NCBI RefSeq assembly: GCF_027257845.1
Contig: NZ_JAPVOT010000007.1
Coordinates: forward strand, 62,001-126,000
Length of the DNA: 64,000 nt
Direction: 5' to 3'
Source of the DNA: Alteromonas sp. BMJM2
GTDB lineage: Bacteria; Pseudomonadota; Gammaproteobacteria; Enterobacterales; Alteromonadaceae
Shown here: positions 15,351 through 22,576 of the stretch, piece after piece
Numbering within the stretch: the first letter of the stretch is position 1
How the letters are laid out: each line of letters begins with the position of its first letter
Position numbers and translations under genes: made by a program
The notes under the pieces: generated by a model
Told to the model about the DNA's origin: nothing
The model's input: only the letters and a program-made list of their open reading frames with translations
Databases searched by the model: none

Positions 15351-15371
15351 CAAATTCAAGAGAGACAATCC

Positions 15372-15632
15372 ATGAAAATATTCGGCTACGAATTTAGAAA
15401 GTTTGAAGAGCAAACCACAACAATTGAAACCGTGGAAACATGGGTAGTTGAGTGGGAAGTAATGGTTCCTAAGTATCGTGATTGGTATGAGCCTACTCCA
15501 AAGTTCAAAACTTTTGTTTCAAAAGACCAAGCAGAAATGTTCAAAAAAGAACTTCAAAGCTGCATAGACCTTTTAGGCGATCAACGCATTAAGCCAAAGG
15601 TTTACAAGCAAGAACACTCAACCAACGCTTAA
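15372..15632 (+). CDS. small phage protein, unknown
   Basis: 86 aa, with GAGAG upstream of the ATG. The sequence is rich in Lys, Glu and Trp and alternates strand-like (TVETWVVEWEVMVPKY) and helical parts. No family is recognised. It is the first gene after the structured RNA block and starts a run of tightly packed, overlapping small genes up to 17.6 kb. Confidence 0.55.
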   Translation: MKIFGYEFRKFEEQTTTIETVETWVVEWEVMVPKYRDWYEPTPKFKTFVSKDQAEMFKKELQSCIDLLGDQRIKPKVYKQEHSTNA

Positions 15633-15642
15633 AGGTTTCAAC

Positions 15643-15927
15643 GTGACTACATCTCAACAAATACTGTCTGCACCTAAAGGCGCCATCTATGTATGGCCGA
15701 GACAAAACACAGCATTTTACTTGCGTGATTTGCTTAGGCATTTAGGAAGAACCGACTTAAAAATTAAGTACCTCAGTATTTTCTTTAGTTCACAAAATAA
15801 CTGGCAAGGTTCAACAACACCCGTGGTCATAGACCACTACTGTTGGGACATCGCAACAAGGCAAGAAATGGACTCCATTTACGAATACAAACAATGGATT
15901 GACTCAAAAGGTTTGAACCATGATTAA
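15643..15927 (+). CDS. small phage protein, unknown
   Basis: 94 aa from GTG 15643, AAAGG upstream. Contains a YVWPRQNTAFYLRDLLRHLG stretch resembling the nucleotide- or protein-binding start of some phage helicase-loader-like or DUF proteins, but nothing definite. Overlaps the next gene by 8 bases, so coupled. Confidence 0.5.
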   Translation: MTTSQQILSAPKGAIYVWPRQNTAFYLRDLLRHLGRTDLKIKYLSIFFSSQNNWQGSTTPVVIDHYCWDIATRQEMDSIYEYKQWIDSKGLNHD

Positions 15928-16210
15928 CAACATTGAAGGTCAGAACAAAGCTGAGTTAATTAAGATCATCGAAGAGCAGCAAGCACATGATGTGGAGCGT
16001 GAAGCACGTGTTAAGCAACTAGAGTGGTCTTTGAAAACCCTTGATGATTACCTCTCTAACAAAAAACAATTCGCCATAGAGCAGCAGATTAAAGGCGTTA
16101 CTCGTTTTGTAGAGAATTTCAATAACGAATATGGCGGAGGTTTTGGGGATGCATTAGATGAGTATTCTGATGTTTTTTGCGAACAACTACGCAAAGGCGG
16201 TGATGTATGA
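15920..16210 (+). CDS. small phage protein with coiled coil
   Basis: 96 aa. The first 50 residues are a charged coiled coil (KAELIKIIEEQQAHDVEREA), followed by a glycine-rich turn (EYGGGFGDAL) and an acidic helix. No family is recognised. The stop overlaps the next ATG (ATGA). Confidence 0.5.
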   Translation: MINNIEGQNKAELIKIIEEQQAHDVEREARVKQLEWSLKTLDDYLSNKKQFAIEQQIKGVTRFVENFNNEYGGGFGDALDEYSDVFCEQLRKGGDV

Positions 16211-16401
16211 AAGTTGATTTAAGCTTCTGGCGCTTTGTAATATTTTTCAACATAGCTAAGACAGGGTTATGGCGAAAAGGTAGTGATGTTTTTATTTTAC
16301 ACTTAGGCTCGTTTTCTAATGAGTCAAACACTGCAATTCGAATTGTAGTTTTTCCCTTTAGCTTAATTATTGGGTTTATCACAAAGGGCAGTGATGTATG
16401 A
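16207..16401 (+). CDS. small hydrophobic phage protein
   Basis: 64 aa, coupled to the upstream gene by ATGA. Two moderately hydrophobic stretches (LSFWRFVIFFNIAKTG and IRIVVFPFSLIIGFITKG) suggest a hairpin-like membrane peptide. The short motif KGSDV occurs twice (residues about 24-28 and at the C-terminus). Function unknown. Confidence 0.45.
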   Translation: MKVDLSFWRFVIFFNIAKTGLWRKGSDVFILHLGSFSNESNTAIRIVVFPFSLIIGFITKGSDV

Positions 16402-16475
16402 GTTTTAAAGAACTGTACTTCCCAAAAAAACCCGCCTTTCAATTTGTTAAGAGTACCTACCCATGTAATGCGTAG
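16398..16475 (+). CDS. possible 25-aa peptide
   Basis: ATG 16398 overlaps the previous stop (ATGA) and reads to TAG 16473-16475: MSFKELYFPKKPAFQFVKST then YPCNA. The coupling favours expression but the length is near noise. Confidence 0.3.
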   Translation: MSFKELYFPKKPAFQFVKSTYPCNA

Positions 16476-16523
16476 TGAGCCTGGAGCCATTATTGATTAC
16501 ATAAAGCGTTCGAGGTTCTATAC

Positions 16524-16847
16524 ATGAATGATGTAAATATTATACTTACTGCCCTTCTCGCTTGCTCATTAGTTTTCCTATGCCTTATGGCCTTAGCTAC
16601 CATAGAGTTTTGGATGCCAAAGCTATTTAAAAAATTCCTGATGTTACTTCCCTTACAACCCGCCAAGAACACTGTTACAGGCGATACGCCTGAACAGCGT
16701 GCAAGAGAATGGATATGCCGATTCGAAGGCTGCATAACGGTTGCCCGTTACTATGCAGGTATGCCACAAGCTACATGTAGACGATGTGGACACAGGAACA
16801 GGTGTGCACAATCAGGAGTCAAAGAATGGAGAGAACCTGACTTATGA
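16524..16847 (+). CDS. membrane-anchored protein with Cys-rich C-terminus
   Basis: 107 aa. One N-terminal membrane helix (about residues 6-28, ILTALLACSLVFLCLMALAT) is followed by a soluble domain with C-x4-C and C-x2-C-x5-C pattern (CRFEGC, CRRCGHRNRC) that could bind zinc or an iron-sulphur centre. GAGG precedes the ATG. It overlaps the next gene by 4 bases. Confidence 0.55.
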   Translation: MNDVNIILTALLACSLVFLCLMALATIEFWMPKLFKKFLMLLPLQPAKNTVTGDTPEQRAREWICRFEGCITVARYYAGMPQATCRRCGHRNRCAQSGVKEWREPDL

Positions 16848-17266
16848 AAACCATAAGCACAAAAGTAGAGCTTATTGAGTGGCTCAAAGAGCAACACATC
16901 TACAGTGACATTTGGTGCGACGAAGACATTCCTGATGTTAAACCAGCTCGCAACAGCAAGTGGAAGGATTCTGAGTTTGACCCTGAGTGGTTATCAGATG
17001 GTGCAGTAGTTAAGGTTCCTCGTGGTCACATGAAAGATGAAATTGGCGGTTACGTTAAAGTCATCATAGACCTGACTGAACAGAACGACACCGTTCGCGT
17101 TAAGTTTGTCCGTGGCTTCGTAGGCAAGAACTTTTACACCGCAATCACTAGGTTCGGTACGATCGACTTTCCTAAAGCTGAAGTCTACAAGTGCCAGTCA
17201 CACGAAGAACTTATTGATTTAATCAATCCCAAGTTTAGATACAAGCTCTTATTGGAGAAAGAGTGA
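16844..17266 (+). CDS. phage protein of unknown function
   Basis: 140 aa, ATGA-coupled to the upstream gene. A short helix, then a beta-rich middle (GAVVKVPRGH, YVKVIIDLTE, VRVKFVRGFVGKN) like a small barrel, then a helix rich in Leu/Ile. No family is recognised. Confidence 0.55.
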   Translation: MKTISTKVELIEWLKEQHIYSDIWCDEDIPDVKPARNSKWKDSEFDPEWLSDGAVVKVPRGHMKDEIGGYVKVIIDLTEQNDTVRVKFVRGFVGKNFYTAITRFGTIDFPKAEVYKCQSHEELIDLINPKFRYKLLLEKE

Positions 17267-17439
17267 ATAAGCGAACCAGTAAATACAAAGTATTCGGTTT
17301 GAAGGACTACACGCCAGAAGATATTGAATCCCTAAAAAAGAAACACCCACTAGGGTATCACGCAACACATCGAGAAGATGGTACTCCGTTACCGTTTAAT
17401 GGTGTGTTTTATTCCATCAAACCCAAGAGATTCAAATGA
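17263..17439 (+). CDS. 58-aa phage protein, unknown
   Basis: GTG 17263 overlaps the previous stop (GTGA) with GGAG 6 bases upstream, and reads to TGA 17437-17439. The product (NKRTSKYKVFGLKDYTPEDI...) is basic with a TPEDIESLKKKHPLGYHA core. No family is recognised. Coupling at both ends supports it as real. Confidence 0.5.
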   Translation: MNKRTSKYKVFGLKDYTPEDIESLKKKHPLGYHATHREDGTPLPFNGVFYSIKPKRFK

Positions 17440-17567
17440 GTCAACGACCTAATATGCCGGGCTTCCCTACTACCGTAGGTGGCCCTAAACTCAAACCCCT
17501 ACAAACACATGAAGTGTTTCGCTTCAATCGTGTGTTTGTGGGTATTTCCCTAGCCCTTTACTATTAA
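17436..17567 (+). CDS. possible 43-aa peptide over a strong hairpin
   Basis: ATG 17436 overlaps the previous stop. The frame reads to TAA 17567. The second half overlaps an inverted repeat ACAAACACA/TGTGTTTGT (17501-17509/17531-17539) with inner GAAGTG-TTT-CGCTTC. The hairpin may be the functional element (promoter-like or RNA structure) and the peptide incidental. Confidence 0.35.
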   Translation: MSQRPNMPGFPTTVGGPKLKPLQTHEVFRFNRVFVGISLALYY

Positions 17568-17575
17568 GGAATTTA

Positions 17576-18160
17576 ATGAAGTTTAAAGAGTACCAAGGCA
17601 AAGCGATTATTCGCAAAGCTTTTGAGATTACCTCACGGGAACAGTTCATAGTTGAACACCAAATCATAGACGACACTTATCGTTTCGGTCTTAAACTCGA
17701 CGGTAAAGTTATTGAGTTCGTAGCACACGAGCCAGTAAACGTAGGTGACTTTGTTGTCTATCTAAATGAAAGTGACATCTATCACTGTAGTCGTAAAGTG
17801 TTCTTAGAACGCAATGACTACCCTGCCATTGAAGATAAGAAACACAAAGTAGAAGCACCAAAACGTTCTGTAGTCATACAAGATATGATGAAGAAACTAG
17901 GTTGCGATGGCGCCTTTATTTCATCTCAAAGCATTATTGACCGTATTGAAGACGTAGACTTCCAAACAATCGAACTTGCTGGTCAGAAGATGATGTACTG
18001 CGGTATTCGCATGAAAGGTGGCTTTGTTGTAACAGGCAAACCATCAGTGTGTATCAGCCCTGAAAACTGGCGTGATGAGATTGGTCAGAAGATCTCATTC
18101 GAAAACGCTTTCCAAGAAATCTACAAGCTTGAAGCATACCGCTTCATGACAAGTGAGTAG
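17576..18160 (+). CDS. N4 gp49 / Sf6 gp66 family protein
   Basis: 194 aa. The C-terminal half (about residues 105-192), with VDFQTIELAGQKMMYCGIRM, GGFVVTGKPSVCISPENW and IGQKISFENAFQEIYKLEAY, fits the small domain shared by N4 gp49 and Shigella phage Sf6 gene 66 products. These have no known activity. The N-terminal half is a separate beta-rich domain with HEPVNVGDFVVYLNESDIYH. Finding this family is a further link to N4. AAGGA upstream of ATG. Overlaps the next gene by 8 bases. Confidence 0.7.
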   Translation: MKFKEYQGKAIIRKAFEITSREQFIVEHQIIDDTYRFGLKLDGKVIEFVAHEPVNVGDFVVYLNESDIYHCSRKVFLERNDYPAIEDKKHKVEAPKRSVVIQDMMKKLGCDGAFISSQSIIDRIEDVDFQTIELAGQKMMYCGIRMKGGFVVTGKPSVCISPENWRDEIGQKISFENAFQEIYKLEAYRFMTSE

Positions 18161-18482
18161 TCTCGCAATACCCCTTCCTGACAATCTTTACGTTGGCTTA
18201 AAACTTGTACCCCTACACCCAGGTCATATAGGCAACGCTGTAATCACTGAAATAACTGAAGACAGATTCATTATCGTTACTGACTTTGGCAAGGAAGTAC
18301 GCTTTACAAATGAGGAACTCCGTTCCTTGTTTTCGGCTACAACAATGCAAGTTGAAAATGAGTACTTCATGGACTTGATACATGAGCCAGTAGATTACGA
18401 CAAAGAACTCAGGAAGCGCTTTGAAACACAACGAGAGTTGATACAACAACAACTCGATAAACTTAAACAGCCCACTTCATAG
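18153..18482 (+). CDS. small phage protein, unknown
   Basis: 109 aa from GTG 18153. An N-terminal beta-rich part (GNAVITEITEDRFIIVTDF) resembles a small barrel. The C-terminus is a long Gln/Arg helix. Its stop codon lies inside the following terminator. Function unknown. Confidence 0.5.
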   Translation: MSSLAIPLPDNLYVGLKLVPLHPGHIGNAVITEITEDRFIIVTDFGKEVRFTNEELRSLFSATTMQVENEYFMDLIHEPVDYDKELRKRFETQRELIQQQLDKLKQPTS

Positions 18483-18493
18483 TGGGCTTTTTT
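18469..18493 (+). terminator. intrinsic terminator
   Basis: AGCCCACT-TCAT-AGTGGGCT followed by a T-run. The upstream gene's stop is in the stem-loop. Confidence 0.88.
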
Positions 18494-18509
18494 ATTTGGG
18501 ACAGCAAAT

Positions 18510-19004
18510 ATGAACACGCAAGAAATTAAAACTACACCAATCTCAGCATTGGTAGGCAAGACAGTACAAATTCAAGAACTAGCGAATGAAACCATTTCGT
18601 TAGTATTAGCCGTCGATACTAAGACCGGCCACGCAGACATAATCAGCGTGCAGCAGCCTGAGAACAAACCAGAACCAGAACCAGAACAACTAAAAGAACA
18701 AAAGGAACTGTTTGTACTTCAGCGCAAAGGCAAAAGCGAGTTACAGGACTCAACAGTAGAACGATACGACCGCGTTGAAAGCGACATCATTAACTACCCT
18801 GCTCTACTTAAAAGCGTTATCAAATTACGCAACGAAAAAGTAAGCACCCGTGAAATTGCAAAACGCAAAAGCATTGCGTACTCAACTCTTGGTTTGATGA
18901 TCACCGTAGCCCGCAAACGCGGTTACGTGAATATCGAAGGCGATAGCTATGTATTCACCGAGAAGTTTAGAGATCTCGCTATCATCAACGCAAAAACAGC
19001 ATAA
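18510..19004 (+). CDS. HTH-containing phage protein
   Basis: 164 aa. Residues about 105-150 (KLRNEKVSTREIAKRKSIAY, then STLGLMITVARKRGY) form a helix-turn-helix of the resolvase/sigma-like type: STREIAK - turn - AYSTLGLMITVARK. The N-terminus is an unrelated small domain followed by a Pro/Glu-rich linker (PENKPEPEPEQLKEQKE). Probably DNA-binding and possibly a regulator of the replication module that follows. Confidence 0.55.
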   Translation: MNTQEIKTTPISALVGKTVQIQELANETISLVLAVDTKTGHADIISVQQPENKPEPEPEQLKEQKELFVLQRKGKSELQDSTVERYDRVESDIINYPALLKSVIKLRNEKVSTREIAKRKSIAYSTLGLMITVARKRGYVNIEGDSYVFTEKFRDLAIINAKTA

Positions 19005-19013
19005 GGAAAAACC

Positions 19014-19277
19014 ATGCTAGAAATTAATGCAGATTGCCTAACTGTAGGTGAACTAAAAGAAAAACTAGATTTCTTTGAAGACCACATGCTAGTTGTTTCA
19101 AACGTCAGCTTTGGTGACCGACTACAAACACAACAAGCTATTTATGTTGATGAAGTGGACATTGCTGCCTTAACACCAAGCTCCTATTCAGAAAGCGGTT
19201 GTAAGGTCATCGACACAATGAACGCAGACCCAGAAGACATAAAGGTTGTATCACTAAATTGGGGAGCAATTGAATGA
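19014..19277 (+). CDS. small acidic phage protein, unknown
   Basis: 87 aa with AAGGAAAA before the ATG. Starts LEINADCLTVGELKEKLDFF, a layout common in small phage proteins whose N-terminal strand-turn-helix precedes VVSNVSFGDR-like strands. Ends by ATGA overlap with the dNMP kinase gene. Function unknown. Confidence 0.55.
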   Translation: MLEINADCLTVGELKEKLDFFEDHMLVVSNVSFGDRLQTQQAIYVDEVDIAALTPSSYSESGCKVIDTMNADPEDIKVVSLNWGAIE

Positions 19278-19894
19278 CCAACCCTATTGTAATTGGTTTA
19301 GCTGGACGCAAAGGAGCTGGCAAAGACTACGGTGCAACGGTAATCACCAAAGCAGCTAGAGATGCTGGCTTTACATGTTCTCAGTTAGCTTTTGCTGACC
19401 CGATCAAGAACATGCTTAAGATTGGTCTTGGCTTAACTGACACCCACTTTATAAGCCAAGAAGCTAAGGAAACTATTATCCCACACTTAGGCGTAACACC
19501 ACGCTACTTAATGCAGACGTTAGGTACAGCATGGGGCCGTGGCATGGTTAATGACAATGTTTGGATTAATCGATGCAAGCAGTTAATTGACCAAAAAGAA
19601 ACTGACATTGTGATAGTGACAGACGTTAGATTCGACAACGAAGCACACATGGTACGTCAGTATCAAAATGGTCACATTGCTGAAATCATTCCTACAGTAG
19701 CTATTGATAACCCTGACAATCACGTGTCAGAGCAGCCTATCAACACGCTACCCAATGACTTCATTGTACCCAACCCAAGAACACCAGTATTTGATAGAAA
19801 CCTAATGTCAGTGCTCTGGCAAGTTCTCAACAAAGAATCCCAAAACCCGCAAAGGCAAACCAATGACAGAGTACCTCTGCAAAGCGGTATTTGA
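19274..19894 (+). CDS. deoxynucleoside monophosphate kinase
   Basis: 206 aa P-loop kinase of the T4 gp1-like family. Walker A is GLAGRKGAGKD (8-18), the substrate part is RYLMQTLGTAWGR (77-89), and IVIVTDVRFDNEA (about 112-124) carries the conserved DVRF-N-E signature. It phosphorylates dNMPs so that host nucleotides can be reused, and acts with dUTPase and ThyX. Coupled to the upstream gene. The last 32 bases overlap a 59-aa gene. Confidence 0.8.
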   Translation: MTNPIVIGLAGRKGAGKDYGATVITKAARDAGFTCSQLAFADPIKNMLKIGLGLTDTHFISQEAKETIIPHLGVTPRYLMQTLGTAWGRGMVNDNVWINRCKQLIDQKETDIVIVTDVRFDNEAHMVRQYQNGHIAEIIPTVAIDNPDNHVSEQPINTLPNDFIVPNPRTPVFDRNLMSVLWQVLNKESQNPQRQTNDRVPLQSGI

Positions 19895-20042
19895 AGAACA
19901 CTCCTTCCAGTTCGAAACAATGGGCGCAGTCACAATACTGCAAGCCTATGAGCAATTCAGCGAATACCTATTTGAACAAACCGAAGATAGCCGTGTACTA
20001 GCTGTCGCTAGACACGTTGAATTTGAACGCATCGAAATGTAA
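19863..20042 (+). CDS. 59-aa phage protein, unknown
   Basis: ATG 19863 with AAAGG 7 bases upstream, reading in another frame through the end of the kinase gene to TAA 20042. The product (MTEYLCKAVFEEHSFQFETM...) is acidic, with a strand-helix-strand appearance. No family is recognised. The good ribosome site and placement before hairpin candidate 11 support it. Confidence 0.5.
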   Translation: MTEYLCKAVFEEHSFQFETMGAVTILQAYEQFSEYLFEQTEDSRVLAVARHVEFERIEM

Positions 20043-20047
20043 CGGGG

Positions 20048-20062
20048 GTGCGTTCCACGCAC
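20048..20062 (+). promoter_or_regulatory. hairpin promoter candidate 11
   Basis: GTGCGT-TCC-ACGCAC, perfect 6-bp stem and TCC loop as in candidates 8 and 10, 30 bases before the gp24-like ATPase gene. It is the only member of the family seen downstream of 12.3 kb. Confidence 0.5.
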
Positions 20063-20092
20063 TCTTGCGATTAACAACAAGGAAATATCCAC

Positions 20093-21109
20093 ATGAACGC
20101 AGTAAAACCAAGTGTAGCTGTAGAAAGTATCGCTACTGTCATTCGTGCAGGTCTAGTTCCCATGATTCATGGTTCGCCAGGAACAGGGAAGTCAGACATT
20201 GTGCGCAAAGTAGCGAAAGAATTTAACCTAGAAGTCATTGATGAACGTCTAGCTAACTGTGACCCAACAGACTTAAAGGGCTTCCCTAAAGTCAATGGTG
20301 ACGTAGCGACATTCATTCCATTTGACACGTTCCCAACTACAGATTCTCTGATCCCTGAAGGTAAAGACGGTTGGCTTCTATTCTTAGACGAGCTACCTCA
20401 CGCACCTGAATCAGTGCAGAAAGCAGCATACAAGATTCTACTAGACCGTATGGTCGGTGGTCGTAAGCTGCACCCACAAGTCGCTATCGTAGCAGCCGGC
20501 AACCTAGAGTCAGATGGTGCATTCACCTCTCGCTCAAGCACTGCTATGCAGTCACGACTCGTTCATATCGAGTTGATGGTAAACACTGCAGATTGGATTG
20601 CACACGCACAAGAACAAGACTACGACCCTCGTGTTGTATCTTACATTCAGTATCGTCCAAGCAACTTACAGATGTTTGATCCAGACCACACTGATTACAC
20701 CTTTGCGTGCCCACGTACTTGGGAATTTGCCAGTAAGTTACTTGGCAAGATGAAAGACGTTGGCCCATCAGCACTACCGCTATTAGCCGGTACGCTTGGT
20801 GAAGGCGCAGCACGTGAGTTCATTCAGTTCTTAAACGTGTTCGAACAACTGCCGTCAATCCAGTCCATCGAGTCAGGCCCAGAGACAGTCAACATGCCCT
20901 ACAACGATGGCGGAACGCTATTCGCACTGTCAGGGATGCTTGCAGACAACGTGACTAAGAGCAACGTTAACTCGCTTATGCGTTACGTGAATCGTATGCC
21001 GCGTGAGTTCCAAGTGATCACAATTCGTGACATGAGCAGACGTTATCCACTGCTTACACAAAACGAGCTTTTCATGAATAAAGCTATGGAATTGTCTGCG
21101 CTAATCTAA
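20093..21109 (+). CDS. MoxR-type AAA+ ATPase (N4 gp24-like)
   Basis: 338 aa. Walker A is GSPGTGKS (27-34) and Walker B is LLFLDEL (D99-E100), preceded by the pre-sensor loop DPTDLKGFPKVNG typical of the MoxR/CbbQ group. Sensor-1 is AAGN (about 144-147). MoxR ATPases act with a von Willebrand A (vWFA) partner, and exactly such a gene follows after 9 bases. The same ATPase plus vWFA pair is conserved in N4-like phages (gp24/gp25). Its target is unknown. A chaperone role in assembling a replication or virion complex is assumed by analogy. AAGGAAA before ATG. Confidence 0.8.
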   Translation: MNAVKPSVAVESIATVIRAGLVPMIHGSPGTGKSDIVRKVAKEFNLEVIDERLANCDPTDLKGFPKVNGDVATFIPFDTFPTTDSLIPEGKDGWLLFLDELPHAPESVQKAAYKILLDRMVGGRKLHPQVAIVAAGNLESDGAFTSRSSTAMQSRLVHIELMVNTADWIAHAQEQDYDPRVVSYIQYRPSNLQMFDPDHTDYTFACPRTWEFASKLLGKMKDVGPSALPLLAGTLGEGAAREFIQFLNVFEQLPSIQSIESGPETVNMPYNDGGTLFALSGMLADNVTKSNVNSLMRYVNRMPREFQVITIRDMSRRYPLLTQNELFMNKAMELSALI

Positions 21110-21118
21110 GGAAGCATT

Positions 21119-22324
21119 ATGCAAACTGAAGAACTAACGAACGCTTTAGATGCAGCGAAGATACAACTTATCTCTCGACCCAATAGTGTATTTCTAACCA
21201 CGATACTATTCAGTTTGCGCTTCAACTGGAGCGAGAGAACGCATACGTCACAAACGAACGGGGTTTACCTACTGGTGAACCCGAATTACTTTATGACTTT
21301 ACGCCCTACTCAGCGTATTGCGTTCTTAGCCAAAGCTGCTTATAGGGTTGCTTTACAGCACCCTATTCGCGGTAAAGGTAAAGACTACTACACGTGGAAG
21401 TCAGCGACTGAATACATCGTCACAGACCTTCTGATTAAGCAAGGCTTTGATGTTCCTGACACATGGAACTATCACGAAGACTTTGAGAATAAGACCTCAG
21501 AAGAGGCTTATGACATCGTTGTAGAGAAAGCAAAGCAAGCAGCTAAAGAGTCTTGGGAAGATGACGATGACTGGTTTGATGAAGAGACAGGCGAAATACT
21601 CGACTTCTCTTACATAAACAGCACTGTTGACGAAGCCGAAGACGACTTCGACACACCACAAGACGATGACGGTATTGAATGGGCAGAGATTGAATCTGAA
21701 ACCATAGACACGATACAACGTGCATCGATACTTGCTGAACAAGCAGATGGTTGGGGTGATGTTCCAGGGGAAGTTAAGATCTTCTTGGACAACTTACTGT
21801 CACCTAAAATGCCGTGGCACAAAATACTGTCTAAGCACATGACGGACTTGGCCAAAGTAGATTACTCCTTTGAACGCCCTAATCGTCGTTACTTACCTGA
21901 CACGTATTTGCCTACTCAGAACTCAGAATCACTGACTGAAATTACCGTTGCAGTTGATGTATCTGGTTCAGTCGGCCCCGGCCAAATAGACCAATTCATC
22001 TCTGAAATACACGCAATCCATACGCAATTGAAACCGACTAAGACAACTGTACTTGGTTTCAACACTGATATTACGACCACCACAACCATCGAAGAAGCTG
22101 CAGATGTATTGAACATCGAGCTTAAAGGTGATGGCGGAACCAATATCACACCTGTCATGGAGTACGCAGTTGAAAACAAACCAAAAGCATTAGTGGTATT
22201 CACTGATGGTCACTTTGGCTTTGATGAAAACGAAGTACCAAGAGATGTTCCAGTTTATTGGATTATCGAAGGCAACTCAGACTTCTCGACTAAACGAGGT
22301 AAGGTAATTCACTTTGAAGTATGA
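21119..22324 (+). CDS. vWFA-domain protein (N4 gp25-like), MoxR partner
   Basis: 401 aa. The C-terminal vWFA domain has a complete MIDAS: DVSGS (D280, S282, S284), T341 in GDGGTNITP and D363 in VFTDG. The N-terminal metallopeptidase-like half (DUF2201 style) has a very acidic linker at about 147-195. It is expected to bind a divalent metal and a protein ligand, and to form a chaperone with the ATPase encoded just upstream. Overlaps the next small gene by 11 bases. Confidence 0.78.
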   Translation: MQTEELTNALDAAKIQLISRPNSVFLTTILFSLRFNWSERTHTSQTNGVYLLVNPNYFMTLRPTQRIAFLAKAAYRVALQHPIRGKGKDYYTWKSATEYIVTDLLIKQGFDVPDTWNYHEDFENKTSEEAYDIVVEKAKQAAKESWEDDDDWFDEETGEILDFSYINSTVDEAEDDFDTPQDDDGIEWAEIESETIDTIQRASILAEQADGWGDVPGEVKIFLDNLLSPKMPWHKILSKHMTDLAKVDYSFERPNRRYLPDTYLPTQNSESLTEITVAVDVSGSVGPGQIDQFISEIHAIHTQLKPTKTTVLGFNTDITTTTTIEEAADVLNIELKGDGGTNITPVMEYAVENKPKALVVFTDGHFGFDENEVPRDVPVYWIIEGNSDFSTKRGKVIHFEV

Positions 22325-22496
22325 GCAATTTAAGGCTGCGGCCATACAGTCATCTAAAGGGTTCACTAGACCACAACTAGAAGAGAACTTTGCTGCTGCC
22401 ATGACCAGCCGAACTTACTACAAGCGCCAAGTCAATATTTGGCAAATAATCTGCGCCATTAACTTTGCTGCTTGGATGATTACCCTACTCAATTAA
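22314..22496 (+). CDS. small C-terminally anchored membrane protein
   Basis: 60 aa from TTG 22314 (AAGG 8-9 bases upstream), overlapping the vWFA gene. The last 20 residues (NIWQIICAINFAAWMITLLN) form one membrane helix. The rest is basic and helical. No family is recognised. No in-frame ATG exists before codon 30. Confidence 0.45.
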   Translation: MKYEQFKAAAIQSSKGFTRPQLEENFAAAMTSRTYYKRQVNIWQIICAINFAAWMITLLN

Positions 22497-22503
22497 CCCT
22501 TTT

Positions 22504-22560
22504 GCCGCACTAGAGTTGTCTCGACCCAGACACTTCATACCGCTCTAGTGTGGCCTTTTT
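22504..22560 (+). terminator. long nested hairpin, terminator-like
   Basis: GCCGCACTAGAG (22504-22515) pairs with CTCTAGTGTGGC (22543-22554), 12 bp with one G-U. The loop contains a second hairpin TGTCT/AGACA (22517-22521/22528-22532). A T5 run follows. It separates the vWFA unit from the helicase gene. Confidence 0.6.
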
Positions 22561-22576
22561 ATAATAAGGATCGCCA

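Larger units (their letters stand above)
14650..15371 (+). ncRNA. 720-base structured non-coding region with three tRNA-like T-arms
   Basis: No open frame here looks like a gene. Inverted repeats are dense: 14705-14714/14751-14760 (10 bp perfect), 14806-14819/14844-14857 (14 bp, one mismatch), 15065-15076/15119-15130 (12 bp perfect, 42-base loop), and shorter ones near 14980-15020 and 15229-15256. Three hairpins have the exact T-arm pattern of tRNA (5-bp stem, loop TTCRANN): 14789-14805, 14886-14902 and 15326-15342. The second and third are followed by 7 bases that pair with sequence upstream like an acceptor stem. I could not complete a canonical cloverleaf for any of them. A decayed phage tRNA array or an unusual tRNA-like RNA are both possible. 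Confidence 0.6.

Noticed and set aside
14650..15371. Retron, tmRNA or permuted tRNA
   Set aside because: No reverse transcriptase nearby, no tag ORF, and the 14-bp stem at 14806-14857 explains the apparent permuted acceptor pairing as a simple hairpin.
16119..16735. Leftward frames at 16119-16490 and 16490-16735
   Set aside because: They lie opposite a chain of coupled rightward genes and lack ribosome sites.
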